Assembly (NCBI RefSeq): GCF_009707955.1
Contig: NZ_WMDQ01000003.1
Coordinates: 186,001 to 250,000, forward strand
Source of the DNA: Flavobacterium sp. LC2016-13
GTDB lineage: Bacteria > Bacteroidota > Bacteroidia > Flavobacteriales > Flavobacteriaceae
Reading direction: 5' to 3'
Length of the DNA: 64,000 nucleotides
Part shown: positions 28,741 to 38,276 of the stretch, one piece after another
How positions within the stretch are numbered: position 1 is the stretch's first letter
Layout: the number at the start of each line of letters is the position of its first letter
Notes under the pieces: generated by a model
Databases searched by the model: none
Seen by the model: the letters and a program-made list of their open reading frames with translations, nothing else
Told to the model about the DNA's origin: nothing
Program-made: the position numbers and the translations under genes

Positions 28741-30738
28741 TTATTTTTTCTCGGCTTTTAAATATTCTATAATGATCGAAATCTCATCGGCTAATGCGCT
28801 TGGGCTACCAAAATAACCTGTAGATTGCCATCTTAATTTTCCGTTTTGGTCAATAATCATTTTTTGTGGAATTCCGGAAAATTTAAATGCTTTTGCATAT
28901 TTTTCATAGGTCTCATCAAACTTTCCGGTTTTTGAATTTTTTCCATCATAAAGAATGGTAAAATCATATCCTTTTTCTTTGATGAAAGCCTGTGTTTGTG
29001 CTTTAAAATCTTTGATATATTCCTGAGTATCTACAAAGTAAAAATTTACGTTTGCATCTTCCTGATATTTTTTAACAGCCATTTGCATTCCCGGCATTGC
29101 ATTTTTACAAGGTCCGCACCAGGTTGCCCAAAAATCAAGTACAACGATTTTTCCTTTTAAGTCGCTTAATTTCACTTTTCCACCTTTAGAGCTCTCTAAA
29201 TCAAAGCTTTCAATTGGTAAATTAATTAATTCTGAAATCAGTTTATTTTTGTGTTCCTGAATATTATCCTGAGATTTCAGTGAATTTAAATAAGCTTCAA
29301 AACCAGTTGCTGCTCCACCTTCTTTTAAATAAATTTCTTTTAAAGAAGCTAACATTGCCGGCGTTGTATTGTTTTCTTTAATACAAATTGCCATGTATTC
29401 TTTAGCTTCGGCAGTTTTGCCTTCTCTCAAAAGCATTTTGGTATAAACCTCATTATAAGTAGCATCTTTGTAGCTTAAAATAGGTTTTATCTTTTCTAAA
29501 TATTTTTTCTCTCCTTTATAATCTTTAAAGATTTCTAAAATTTTAGCATACGTGAAATATTCTCTTGCACCATATTTTAATGCTTGTTCCTGCCATTCTT
29601 TCAATGATAATTTTTGCGTATATTCTTTTGGAACATAAGCTTCTCTCGCTTCCATTTCTGCAATAATTGCATCGGCATATTTTTTCAGTGTTTCTATTGA
29701 TGCTGCTTCTGCGCCCTCACGATCTCTGTCAAAAGGAATACTTACCAAATGCCAGCTGTAATCTAATAAAAGATTGAAAGAAACTTTTTTAACGCTGTTG
29801 ATGGCAAAATTGTAGTCTTTGTTTTTTACAATATAATTATAGGCGATGCTTTTAAATAATTTATCGTTGTAAAGATTTTCAATATCGGTAGTAACATCTA
29901 AGAATTTTTCTTTTGGAAAGTTCTTTTCAAACTCTGTGTACTGTTTTATTTTTTTGTCAAAATCAGCTTCAGAGAACATTTTTTTAATCTCGTTATCGCG
30001 TGCTAAAACTCCTTTTGGATATTTTTTAAGCAATACTTCCTGTACTGAATCTGTAAAAATTTTATTTGCTGGCTGTGCTAATAAATTGAGTGTTCTTGTA
30101 ACATTATATTGATCTTGATTATCCAGTTCGTTTGTCAATATAAATCGGACTTCTTTTTTGATACGATTAGAAAAATCACCGCCTCTCACAATTTGAGCTA
30201 CTTTTAAAGCATTGTAAAAAATCTTTTTACGGCTTTCCGGATGATATTGTAATTCATAATTTACCCACATTACTACTACAGAATCTTTAATATGAGATGA
30301 TTCTTCAACAATATTTGGCACTTCATCTGCAAAAACAGGACTGCGCAACATTCCCCAGCCAATATAAGCTCCGGGAGATGCCTGCAACATCCAGCTGTAG
30401 GTAATTTTACCTCCTTTATCTACCAATGTATCAGATGTAAAAACACACGTAATTAATGCTGCATGATCTGAAAGTTTTACTTTTGTCTGCCATTTTTTAT
30501 CTCCGGCAGGTTTTAAAGTAATATCGCTAATATTCCATTTAAAATTATCATACATATACAGTCTTCCTGAAACTTGCTTTGCATCTTTAAGGATAGTTGT
30601 TGTTGCATCATAAGTAATGGTGATTTCGGTTCCGGGTTTTGGCAGCTCTGGCGTAACATCAAATATTTTAGTTTGATCCTGCGCATACATAGATGCATTG
30701 ACACTTATAAAAAGCGCTAATATTTTTAGTATTTTCAT
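28741..30738 (-). CDS. TlpA-like exported thioredoxin-fold protein with long N-terminal region
   Basis: This 665-residue protein has a signal peptide (to about residue 19, SMYAQ). A beta-rich domain (20-150) and a long helical, TPR-like region (about 160-500) follow. The C-terminal TlpA/AhpC-type thioredoxin domain has WATWCGPC with Cys541 and Cys544, and the cis-Pro in FSGIPQ. It should act as a periplasmic disulfide reductase. It follows susD by 63 bases, which makes it part of the uptake locus. Confidence 0.88.
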   Translation of the reverse strand: MKILKILALFISVNASMYAQDQTKIFDVTPELPKPGTEITITYDATTTILKDAKQVSGRLYMYDNFKWNISDITLKPAGDKKWQTKVKLSDHAALITCVFTSDTLVDKGGKITYSWMLQASPGAYIGWGMLRSPVFADEVPNIVEESSHIKDSVVVMWVNYELQYHPESRKKIFYNALKVAQIVRGGDFSNRIKKEVRFILTNELDNQDQYNVTRTLNLLAQPANKIFTDSVQEVLLKKYPKGVLARDNEIKKMFSEADFDKKIKQYTEFEKNFPKEKFLDVTTDIENLYNDKLFKSIAYNYIVKNKDYNFAINSVKKVSFNLLLDYSWHLVSIPFDRDREGAEAASIETLKKYADAIIAEMEAREAYVPKEYTQKLSLKEWQEQALKYGAREYFTYAKILEIFKDYKGEKKYLEKIKPILSYKDATYNEVYTKMLLREGKTAEAKEYMAICIKENNTTPAMLASLKEIYLKEGGAATGFEAYLNSLKSQDNIQEHKNKLISELINLPIESFDLESSKGGKVKLSDLKGKIVVLDFWATWCGPCKNAMPGMQMAVKKYQEDANVNFYFVDTQEYIKDFKAQTQAFIKEKGYDFTILYDGKNSKTGKFDETYEKYAKAFKFSGIPQKMIIDQNGKLRWQSTGYFGSPSALADEISIIIEYLKAEKK

Positions 30739-30801
30739 TTTTTTTTTGATTTTATAAGCACGCCTATGTAGGTTTAGGCGCGCTATAAATAATTTTATGT
30801 T

Positions 30802-32208
30802 TTAATTATTTTGTTTTAGATCTGGTGCATAATCAAAATAAATAGTAGCAAAAGGAAATTGATAACGATTACCGCCCGGCTCAATAGTATAGGTTTGATC
30901 GAGATATGTATGTGTAATCGTTTTTGCAAATCGTGGGTCTTTATTTAAACGTTTTAAATCTGCCCATCTGAAACCGCCTCTTCCCATTAATTCTTTTCGG
31001 CGTTCAGCCAAAACTTTAATTAGGGCGTCATTTGCATCAACAGCTATTAAGTCTGTATAATCTGCTGCTTTAAAACGTTTTTTTCTTAATGTATTTATCG
31101 TAGTCATTGCTGCTCCTGCATTTCCTGCTCTGGCTTCACATTCTGCTTTAATTACGTACATTTCAGGAACTGTTGGTCCTGCATTACGGCCATCACCAGA
31201 TAAAAATTCTTTAGAATAAGCTCTTCCTTGAGGAAGCGATCCGTATGTCATTGTGTTTAATGATCTTGTATATAATTGATATCTAAGATCTTTGGTGTCA
31301 AATGAATTTAATAATTCGTCACTTAATGATAAAACCGTTGGTGCATACATATAAGTATTTGATTCTTTAGCTAATATATTTTCAGTATCCTGAAAAGTTC
31401 TTGGCCATGAATAATCTCCTGTAGTTTGATAATCTTCTAAGTTAAGCAAGTTGTTTTGCAATGCTAATGCTGCTTCTGCATTTTGCAATGCTTCCTGATA
31501 ATTGCCCATGTACAAATTGGTTCTTGCCAAAAGTGCATAAGCAGAAGCTTTTGACGGAAACCATACGCTTCTTCCTGAATTTACCGGTTTTAATCCTGAT
31601 GCAATTGCTTCTGTAAGGTCTTTTACTATAAGATCATAAACTTCTTTTACTGATGCTCTTGTAATATTCTCAGTTACAGTTGGCGTTGTTAAAAGCGGTA
31701 TTCCTAAATCTGTAGCAGCAGTTGCCGGATCATAGGCTTTTCCGAATACATTGATTAAGCTCAAAAATATGTAAGCTCTATGTACTTGTGCTTCTCCTTT
31801 TATCGCTAAACGTTCTGCATCTGTTCCATTTTTGCTGGTCATTACCTCAGAGATAATTACATTACAAGTGTACAATGAGGAGTATAATGAATTCATATCA
31901 CTGTCTCTTTCTCCAACAGGAATAATTTCATCTGCCCATTTATAAGTCTGTACATAAGGCTTATAGTAAGCCGAACCAGAATAATATTTATCAAAATATG
32001 CTGCATGGTCATCACGCATTACAATATCATCTGAAGCTACATCAACTAAACCGTAAGTGTAATTAAATGTACTTGCTCCCTGCAAAAGGTATCTGTAATT
32101 TACTGTTTCCTCTGGAATTAATTTACCTTCTGTTTTAATGTCTACATAATTATCACAGCTTGTTAAAAGTGTAGATAAAACGCCTATATATATTAAATAT
32201 TTTTTCAT
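30802..32208 (-). CDS. SusD/RagB-family outer-membrane lipoprotein
   Basis: This 468-residue protein has a lipoprotein signal with lipobox LTSC (Cys18). The family pattern includes the N-terminal SusD-like region (ETVNYRYLLQGASTF), helical repeats (EAQVHRAYIFLSLINVFGKAYDP, ASAYALLARTNLYMGNYQEAL) and the C-terminal PEMYVIKAECEARAGNAGAAMTTINTLRKKR and RRKELMGRGGFRWADLKRL. It starts 10 bases after susC ends. The family includes both glycan and peptide binders; the protease and thiol genes downstream favour peptides here, as an inference. Confidence 0.93.
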   Translation of the reverse strand: MKKYLIYIGVLSTLLTSCDNYVDIKTEGKLIPEETVNYRYLLQGASTFNYTYGLVDVASDDIVMRDDHAAYFDKYYSGSAYYKPYVQTYKWADEIIPVGERDSDMNSLYSSLYTCNVIISEVMTSKNGTDAERLAIKGEAQVHRAYIFLSLINVFGKAYDPATAATDLGIPLLTTPTVTENITRASVKEVYDLIVKDLTEAIASGLKPVNSGRSVWFPSKASAYALLARTNLYMGNYQEALQNAEAALALQNNLLNLEDYQTTGDYSWPRTFQDTENILAKESNTYMYAPTVLSLSDELLNSFDTKDLRYQLYTRSLNTMTYGSLPQGRAYSKEFLSGDGRNAGPTVPEMYVIKAECEARAGNAGAAMTTINTLRKKRFKAADYTDLIAVDANDALIKVLAERRKELMGRGGFRWADLKRLNKDPRFAKTITHTYLDQTYTIEPGGNRYQFPFATIYFDYAPDLKQNN

Positions 32209-32218
32209 GTTGCCGCTT

Positions 32219-35200
32219 TTAAAAATTAAAATTGAATCCCATTGAATACATTGCCGTTGGCGGTAATTTCATTTGGCTGCCCGTTAGAGGTAAAAAATCA
32301 GGATCGATATTATCGTTGTTTTTTCTCCATATAATTCCTAAGTTTCTTGCAGAACATGTCAATGAAGCATTATCAATAAAAGTATTAGCAAAAAGTTCTG
32401 ATAAATCATATTTTAATGAAACTTCTTTGAAACGAATATGATCACCATCGATTACGCGATCATCACTAAATCTGTAACGTGCATAACTGTAGCCAGACAT
32501 TCCTCTTACTCCAGGAACGTTTGTTGTTGCTTCGTCTCCCGGATTTCTCCATCGTTGATCGATTTCTGAATTTAAATCATATCCTTTAAAGCTTCCGTAT
32601 CTGTCTACATACATATCAAATGATGGTTTAAACAATACATAATCTAATTTGTATGTCGCTAAAAGATAAAGAGAAAGCTTTTTATAGGTTAAATTAGCAC
32701 TTAAACTTCCGTAATATTTAGGTGTAGAAGTTCCCATGTATTTCATATCTTCAATATTGGTCAGGGTTGTATTTGCCTGTACAATATTTCCATCTTTATC
32801 ATATACCTGAACAGATCCTGCATTATTTAATCCTGCATTTCTAAAGGCAAAAACACTATTGGTTCCGTAACCAACAATTGGTGCTGTACTTCCTGATCCG
32901 TTTAGGATATTTGTAAAATTCGAAAATCTTGAATCTGTAACTTCGTTCGTATTATAAGAGGTAACTAAATTTAAATTAAATTCAAAGTCTTTGGTTCTAA
33001 CGATGATTGCATTTAAATTAAAATCAATTCCATGTCCTTCTAAAGTCGATGCATTTCTTACTAACATGCTGTTTGGAACTCCATAAAAAGGAGAAACCGG
33101 AAATTCCTGAATTAAATCTTTACTATTTTTTTTATAGTATTCAATAGTTCCATTTATACGATAATCAAACATCGTAAAATCAAGACCAAAATTCATTATA
33201 CCTGTTTTTTCCCAACGCAATGCCGGATTGGCTGCCGCCGAAACAAAAGCATAAGGCTGTTGTGAATACCTGTCAACATCTGCCAGAGAAATATTAGTAA
33301 AAGGAAATGTCGTTAAACTAATGTTTCCATTGTATCCGTAACTTGCTCTAAAACTTAAATTATCAAATAACGTTGCGTTTTTCATGAAATTTTCTTTCGT
33401 AATATTCCATTTAAAACCTGTAGACCATAAAGGTGTTCTTCTATAACTTTTATCTACACCAAAATTGTTATAATCATCTAAACGTGCACTTCCTGAAAGC
33501 GTATATTTATTATCATACGTATACGATGCATTTCCGTAATACGATAAAAAGCGGCGTGTCTGGCTTTTTAATGAATTATTATAACTAACTCCCGTAGCAT
33601 ATCCATAAATAGTATTAGGAGTACTGGAAGGAAGATCTATAGAAGTTTGCGAGGTTTCGTTATATCCATATAATGTACCTGTCTGGTTCGATTCTTTTGT
33701 TTCTCTAAACTCGATTCCACCAAGAACATCTATCGAATGTTTATTTGCCAAAAGCGTATTGTAAACTAATTGGCCTCTTCCTGTATAACTGTCTTTACCA
33801 AACCTTGAACTCTGATTAATTCCTCCTAACGGAACTCCGTGAACAAGCTCATTTGTAGACGGATCAAGATAAGTATACAGATTGACCATATCTCTGGCAA
33901 AATAAGTATTGGCGTTAGAGAACTTATTGTTGTCCAGATTAGATTTTTCAATATAATAAGTTGCTACAGCATCTAAACCTTTTAATAAAGGTGCGGTAAC
34001 TGATATATTAGCCGAATAATTTTGCTCTTTTAAGTTTGTATCAGCATTATTTAACTCATCTATATAGTTGTATGTCCATGGTAAATAACCCTGACTTTGC
34101 AATCTTTGCGTATCAGCACTATAAAAACGTCTGTCGTATGATACTGAATTTCCTGCATTATCTACTATTTCATTATAAGGTAAATAAGTAGTTAATGAAG
34201 ATGCCAATGGCGTTAATCCTATACCGTTTTGAGAAAAATTAAAAAAAGAGCCTTTTAAACTTGTACTTACTTTTAAGTAATTTAACAATTTAAAATCCTG
34301 ATTTACAGTAAAAGTCATACGTTTACCACCAGTACCAATCGCTTGTGTTTTTTCGTTAGAAAAAGATGCTGATGTAAAATAGGAATAATCATTTTCGCCT
34401 CCGCTAAAAGAAAAATCATACGTATTTGACTCTGATGGACGCATCAAATATTGTGTTACCTGATCGTAATTATTTCGTCCTCTTAAAATATCAAGCTGCT
34501 CATTTTTTTGAACCGTTGTAATTGTTCCTCTTTTTTCCTGAAACATATACTCTACTCCCTGGCTGATTGGTGTTGAATAGTATAAACTACCAGCTGCGGC
34601 TGCAGGATCTGCAATTACACCTTTATCTACTAATTCCTGCTCCAGATTTAAAACCTGAGAAGAATTCATTAATGGTAAACTTGATAAAGAAGCTTTATTA
34701 GCAATGGCATAATTTTGAGAAGCACTAAATCTGGTTTTTCCTTTTCTGCCTTTTTTAGTTTCGATTACCATAACACCATTAGCAGATCTTGCACCATAAA
34801 TAGAAGCTGCTGCAGCATCTTTCAGAAACGTTATTTTCTCTATATCTTTTGGGTTTATGGTTCTGATGTCTAACTCGGTTGGAGTACCATCTAAAATAAT
34901 CAACGGCATACTGTTCGCACTATAGGTAGACTGACCTCTGATTCTAAAATTATAACTTCCGTTACCTTGATTTGAACCAAATAAATTACTGTAAACAAAT
35001 GAGTTATCAGAATCCTCAATATCAATTGCCAAACCTGCAACCTGACCTTCTAACTGATGCATTACGTTTGATACCGGAATTTTTTCTAAATCTTTTGATG
35101 TAATTACAGAAACAGATCCTGTTGAACGATTTTTTGAAATTTTTTGATATCCGTTATTCACGACAATTTCGCTCATTACAGATACTTTTTCTTTTGCAGT

Positions 35201-35812
35201 AATTATAAGATTGGACCGACCGTCAATATCTAATTTACTGGTTTCTATCGTTAATCCTGAAACTTCAATTTTTCCGTTTGCCGGTGCGTTGTGTAAAACA
35301 AAACTACCGTCAAAATCAGTAATGGCGCCAACTCTGGTTCCTGTAACCCAAACGTTTACTCCCGGAAAAGGTTCGCCTTTACTATTGATAACACTACCGT
35401 GAACTTCGATCGAGCCTGTGCCTTTATTTTCTTTTGCAGTTGAGGCTACTACAATTGTTCTGTCCTGAATACTATAAGAAAATGGCTGACCTTCAAAAAG
35501 TATATTTAATGCGTCAATAACACTTTTCTTTTGAATGTTTAGGTTTACTGTTTTTGCATTTTCAAATATCTTGACATTATAAAAGAAAACATATCCTGTT
35601 TGTTTTGTAATGCTTGCAAATGCTTTTTGGAAACTAAGATTAGTTCCTTCAATAGTTACCGTATTTGCAGTTTGTGCTGTTGCTGAATAGGCAGAAAAGA
35701 GGAAAAATAAAATATAAAGATATTTTAAATAGCTTGTCTTTTTAGCTTTCAATGTGCCCTGTGGTTCTGAACCCGGGAACTTAGTTAATTTTTGATTAGT
35801 TAAAAAATTCAT
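32219..35812 (-). CDS. SusC/RagA-family TonB-dependent transporter with STN domain
   Basis: This 1197-residue protein has a long N-terminal leader with the signal helix at about 30-47 (YLYILFFLFSAYSATAQ). An STN domain (VTIEGTNLSFQKAFASITKQTG), a carboxypeptidase-like domain (VHGSVINSKGEPFPGVNVWVTG) and the plug (NFRIRGQSTYSANSMPLIILDGTPTEL; FLKDAAAASIYGARSANGVMVIETKKG) follow, then a barrel ending NFNF. It is preceded by fecR and its own ECF sigma gene. A direct repeat lies just upstream of the ATG (35820-35849). Confidence 0.93.
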   Translation of the reverse strand: MNFLTNQKLTKFPGSEPQGTLKAKKTSYLKYLYILFFLFSAYSATAQTANTVTIEGTNLSFQKAFASITKQTGYVFFYNVKIFENAKTVNLNIQKKSVIDALNILFEGQPFSYSIQDRTIVVASTAKENKGTGSIEVHGSVINSKGEPFPGVNVWVTGTRVGAITDFDGSFVLHNAPANGKIEVSGLTIETSKLDIDGRSNLIITAKEKVSVMSEIVVNNGYQKISKNRSTGSVSVITSKDLEKIPVSNVMHQLEGQVAGLAIDIEDSDNSFVYSNLFGSNQGNGSYNFRIRGQSTYSANSMPLIILDGTPTELDIRTINPKDIEKITFLKDAAAASIYGARSANGVMVIETKKGRKGKTRFSASQNYAIANKASLSSLPLMNSSQVLNLEQELVDKGVIADPAAAAGSLYYSTPISQGVEYMFQEKRGTITTVQKNEQLDILRGRNNYDQVTQYLMRPSESNTYDFSFSGGENDYSYFTSASFSNEKTQAIGTGGKRMTFTVNQDFKLLNYLKVSTSLKGSFFNFSQNGIGLTPLASSLTTYLPYNEIVDNAGNSVSYDRRFYSADTQRLQSQGYLPWTYNYIDELNNADTNLKEQNYSANISVTAPLLKGLDAVATYYIEKSNLDNNKFSNANTYFARDMVNLYTYLDPSTNELVHGVPLGGINQSSRFGKDSYTGRGQLVYNTLLANKHSIDVLGGIEFRETKESNQTGTLYGYNETSQTSIDLPSSTPNTIYGYATGVSYNNSLKSQTRRFLSYYGNASYTYDNKYTLSGSARLDDYNNFGVDKSYRRTPLWSTGFKWNITKENFMKNATLFDNLSFRASYGYNGNISLTTFPFTNISLADVDRYSQQPYAFVSAAANPALRWEKTGIMNFGLDFTMFDYRINGTIEYYKKNSKDLIQEFPVSPFYGVPNSMLVRNASTLEGHGIDFNLNAIIVRTKDFEFNLNLVTSYNTNEVTDSRFSNFTNILNGSGSTAPIVGYGTNSVFAFRNAGLNNAGSVQVYDKDGNIVQANTTLTNIEDMKYMGTSTPKYYGSLSANLTYKKLSLYLLATYKLDYVLFKPSFDMYVDRYGSFKGYDLNSEIDQRWRNPGDEATTNVPGVRGMSGYSYARYRFSDDRVIDGDHIRFKEVSLKYDLSELFANTFIDNASLTCSARNLGIIWRKNNDNIDPDFLPLTGSQMKLPPTAMYSMGFNFNF

Positions 35813-35819
35813 TACATTT

Positions 35820-35849
35820 GAATCGGTTAGTTTAATAATAGAATCGGTT
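35820..35849 (-). promoter_or_regulatory. Direct repeat GAATCGGTT upstream of susC
   Basis: GAATCGGTT occurs at 35820-35828 and 35841-35849, 21 bases apart, so both copies lie on the same face of the helix. The nearer copy ends 8 bases before the susC ATG. It could be a regulator or RNA-level site; function unknown. Confidence 0.4.
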
Positions 35850-35876
35850 TAAATTTTATTTAGAACTACACTACAC

Positions 35877-35911
35877 AAGTCCAAGGCGCTCGAACGCTTT
35901 GGGCTTTTTTT
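35877..35911 (+). terminator. Plus-strand intrinsic terminator between fecR and susC
   Basis: A 12-bp stem (35877-35888 with 35895-35906, loop CTCGAA) ends in seven T on the plus strand. Two of its pairs are G-U wobbles that pair only in plus-strand RNA. No plus-strand gene is seen upstream of it. Confidence 0.6.
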
Positions 35912-35935
35912 GTGAAGTTCTTGCTGCACGTAAAA

Positions 35936-37045
35936 TTACTGTGTCACAATTACCTCCTTTCCTGAAACTTTAAAGTGTACGTCTTTACTTTCAAGCATTT
36001 TAAGTACCTGATTTAATTTTAAGTCTTTTTGAATGGCTCCCTGAAACCTTTCATCAGGAATTTTACCTTTATAAACAACGTCGACATCATACCATCTTTC
36101 TATTTCACGCATAATTTCATCGCACTTGGCATTTTCAAAATAGAAAAGTCTGTTTTTCCACGCTACTGAAGATTCTGTATTTACGTCTGCAATTTTCATT
36201 AGATGCTGATCTGTAAATACCAAAACTTGTTGTCCCGGTTTTACAAGCATTGAATTATCATTTTCTGTAATTTTAATTTTCCCTTCAAGCAAAGTTGTTT
36301 TGATGTTTGGTTCATTTAAATAGGCTTTAATATTAAAATGAGTTCCTAAAACTTCTACTTCCTGCCCGTTTGAGAAGACCTTAAATGGCATTTTTTCATT
36401 ATGAGCCACTTCAAAATAAGCTTCTCCGGTTAAGATTACAGCTCTTTCATTTCCGCTAAAATAAGTGGGATATTTTAATGATGATCCGGCATTCATCCAG
36501 ACATTTGTTCCATCCGGCAATTCAATTTGAAATGTTTTTCCGTTTGCCGTTACTAAAGTATTATAGGCAATTTTTCCCTGGTGTTCAGCTTCATTTCCTT
36601 CATAACGAATCTGACCGTCTTTGTCTTTCGTAATAACAGCGTTTTCCTGATTGGCAACTACTCCGTTTTTATGATCGCTCAAAACAACCGTTGTACCGTC
36701 AGATAAAGTAAGCGTAACGCCTTCTACCGGTTTGTTGTCAATGCTAATCGTTTGTTGTGTTTTGCTGTTATAGGTAAAATATGAAATCCCCATTAACAAA
36801 GCTACAGAAGCTGCAATGGCATATTTGTAATATGATTTTTTATTTTTCTTTGGAGTAATCTCTTTATTGATTGCTTTCCAGGCAAGATCAAGATCGACAT
36901 CATCAATATCGCTTTCGAAGTTATTTTGAACTCTATTAAAATATTCCCTGTTTGAGTCGGACTCATTGTACCATGCATCAAAAATTGATTCTTCTTCTGA
37001 GGAAAGAGTATCGTTTATTTTCTTTATGATCAGTTTAAATTCCAT
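35936..37045 (-). CDS. FecR-family anti-sigma factor
   Basis: This 369-residue single-pass protein is longer than the two others in the window. It has a cytoplasmic segment (1-70), a helix (YYKYAIAASVALLMGISYFTY) and an extra region of about 80 residues (GVTLTLSDGTTVVLSDHKNGV...). The FecR domain (FQIELPDGTNVWMNAGSSLKYP, RAVILTGEAYFEV) and a DUF4974-type end (CDEIMREIERWYDVDVVYKG) follow. This long form is common for SusC-linked FecR. It lies between its sigma gene and susC. Confidence 0.93.
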   Translation of the reverse strand: MEFKLIIKKINDTLSSEEESIFDAWYNESDSNREYFNRVQNNFESDIDDVDLDLAWKAINKEITPKKNKKSYYKYAIAASVALLMGISYFTYNSKTQQTISIDNKPVEGVTLTLSDGTTVVLSDHKNGVVANQENAVITKDKDGQIRYEGNEAEHQGKIAYNTLVTANGKTFQIELPDGTNVWMNAGSSLKYPTYFSGNERAVILTGEAYFEVAHNEKMPFKVFSNGQEVEVLGTHFNIKAYLNEPNIKTTLLEGKIKITENDNSMLVKPGQQVLVFTDQHLMKIADVNTESSVAWKNRLFYFENAKCDEIMREIERWYDVDVVYKGKIPDERFQGAIQKDLKLNQVLKMLESKDVHFKVSGKEVIVTQ

Positions 37046-37182
37046 TTTCAGAATCTCTTTAAATTAACAATTACTTGATGTAATTTATAACTAAGACAAC
37101 TGAAACAGATAAATGGGTGACAAAAGATTAAGAAAAAATAAAGAAATAATTAAAAAAAATACAATTAGTAAAATCTTTCTTA

Positions 37183-37743
37183 TTAATGATGAAGAAATAA
37201 TGCTACTAAAAGTGGTATCGATTCGCCAATTTTAAGTTTGGCTCTTTTTAGTTGTGTTTTGACAGTATTTACAGAAATGCCCAATTCATCGGCAATTTCA
37301 TTATACTTATAATTCTCAACAAATTTAAGTTTGAAGATTTGTTGCATGCTTTCCGGAAAACTTTCAACGATTTTTAAAACCTGTCTGTAAACAATTGCTT
37401 TTTCATCTTCAGAAATAAAATCTAAATCTTCTTCTAAAAGCAACGCCGAGTTTAAATCGATTAAATTTAAATCATCTGTAATTTTAAGCGATTTAAGATA
37501 ATTCAAACATTTATTTCGCACCATCGCAAAAAGATATGCTTTTAATGAAGTTTTGATTTCGATATTTTTTGCATTTTCCCAAAGCGAAATAAATACTTCC
37601 TGCACTACATCTTCACTGGCTTGCTGATCGAATAGGAAATTATTGGCATAGACAACTAACCCTTTATAAAAATGATTGAAGACATTTTTATAAACGGATT
37701 TATTTTGATTTTTAAGCTCCTCTAAGACAATATTTATATCCAA
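37183..37743 (-). CDS. ECF RNA polymerase sigma factor (FecI-like), TTG start
   Basis: This 186-residue protein has region 2 (NKSVYKNVFNHFYKGLVVYANNF, SEDVVQEVFISLWENAKNI) and region 4 (ESMQQIFKLKFVENYKYNEIADELGISVNTVKTQLKRAKLKI). The start is a TTG: no ATG lies in frame upstream before a stop codon and none in the first 60 codons, while the sequence from the TTG has the full family N-terminus. A near-perfect promoter 39 bases upstream supports this. It heads the third uptake locus. Confidence 0.9.
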   Translation of the reverse strand: MDINIVLEELKNQNKSVYKNVFNHFYKGLVVYANNFLFDQQASEDVVQEVFISLWENAKNIEIKTSLKAYLFAMVRNKCLNYLKSLKITDDLNLIDLNSALLLEEDLDFISEDEKAIVYRQVLKIVESFPESMQQIFKLKFVENYKYNEIADELGISVNTVKTQLKRAKLKIGESIPLLVALFLHH

Positions 37744-37781
37744 TGTACTATTTTAAAAAAATCAAATATGATACAAAAAAA

Positions 37782-37812
37782 CAAATCTATATAAATTTAA
37801 GTTATCAGCAAA
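37782..37812 (-). promoter_or_regulatory. Bacteroidota housekeeping promoter of the third ECF sigma gene
   Basis: On the minus strand TTTG (37809-37812), 19 bases, then TAGATTTG (37782-37789). This is an exact fit to the Bacteroidota primary-sigma consensus TTTG-N19-TAnnTTTG. The leader before the TTG start codon would be about 30 bases. Confidence 0.8.
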
Positions 37813-38276
37813 TATCAATTCGATTTCTCTGAATAACCTCAAAAATTAGAATAAAATTTAATCGATATTTAGAATATAATAAAAAATCGATATTTTAATT
37901 ATATTAAAAAAACAATATTAGTACTTATCCTACCCTATTAAAATCAGGGTTTAGTACTATTTATCTTAGCTGATTGCAGTGCTATAACTTATATACGTAA
38001 GATTTATGCTTTTCGTTTTAAAAAAATCCAATTGTATTTATTTTTTCAGAGACTTTTTTATTCATACCTGTTCCTTATTTTTTGATGCCACTATTTTTAT
38101 ATCTTTGATTTTAATTCAAGTATCAGTCTAAGCAGATAAAAAGGCTTTTTTAGTACTGAACCTTCAACTCCGTAACATTTAGTTGCGATTAAATCCTGAA
38201 TTAGTTTTCTATAAAATACCAAGTCGAAAGGCTGCACTTATTTTCAAAAACAAGTTAAAAAATTAGATTCGAAATT
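37813..38276. other. Long AT-rich intergenic region
   Basis: This gap divides the third sigma gene (minus) from the TPR/HTH regulator (plus). I see no ORF of note, repeat or hairpin in it. It must hold the regulator promoter, which I could not place. Confidence 0.6.

Noticed and set aside
37046..37140. ECF promoter GTCACCC-N18-GTCTTAG upstream of the third fecR
   Set aside because: Only a single copy was found and the spacing is not matched elsewhere in the window, so support is too weak.
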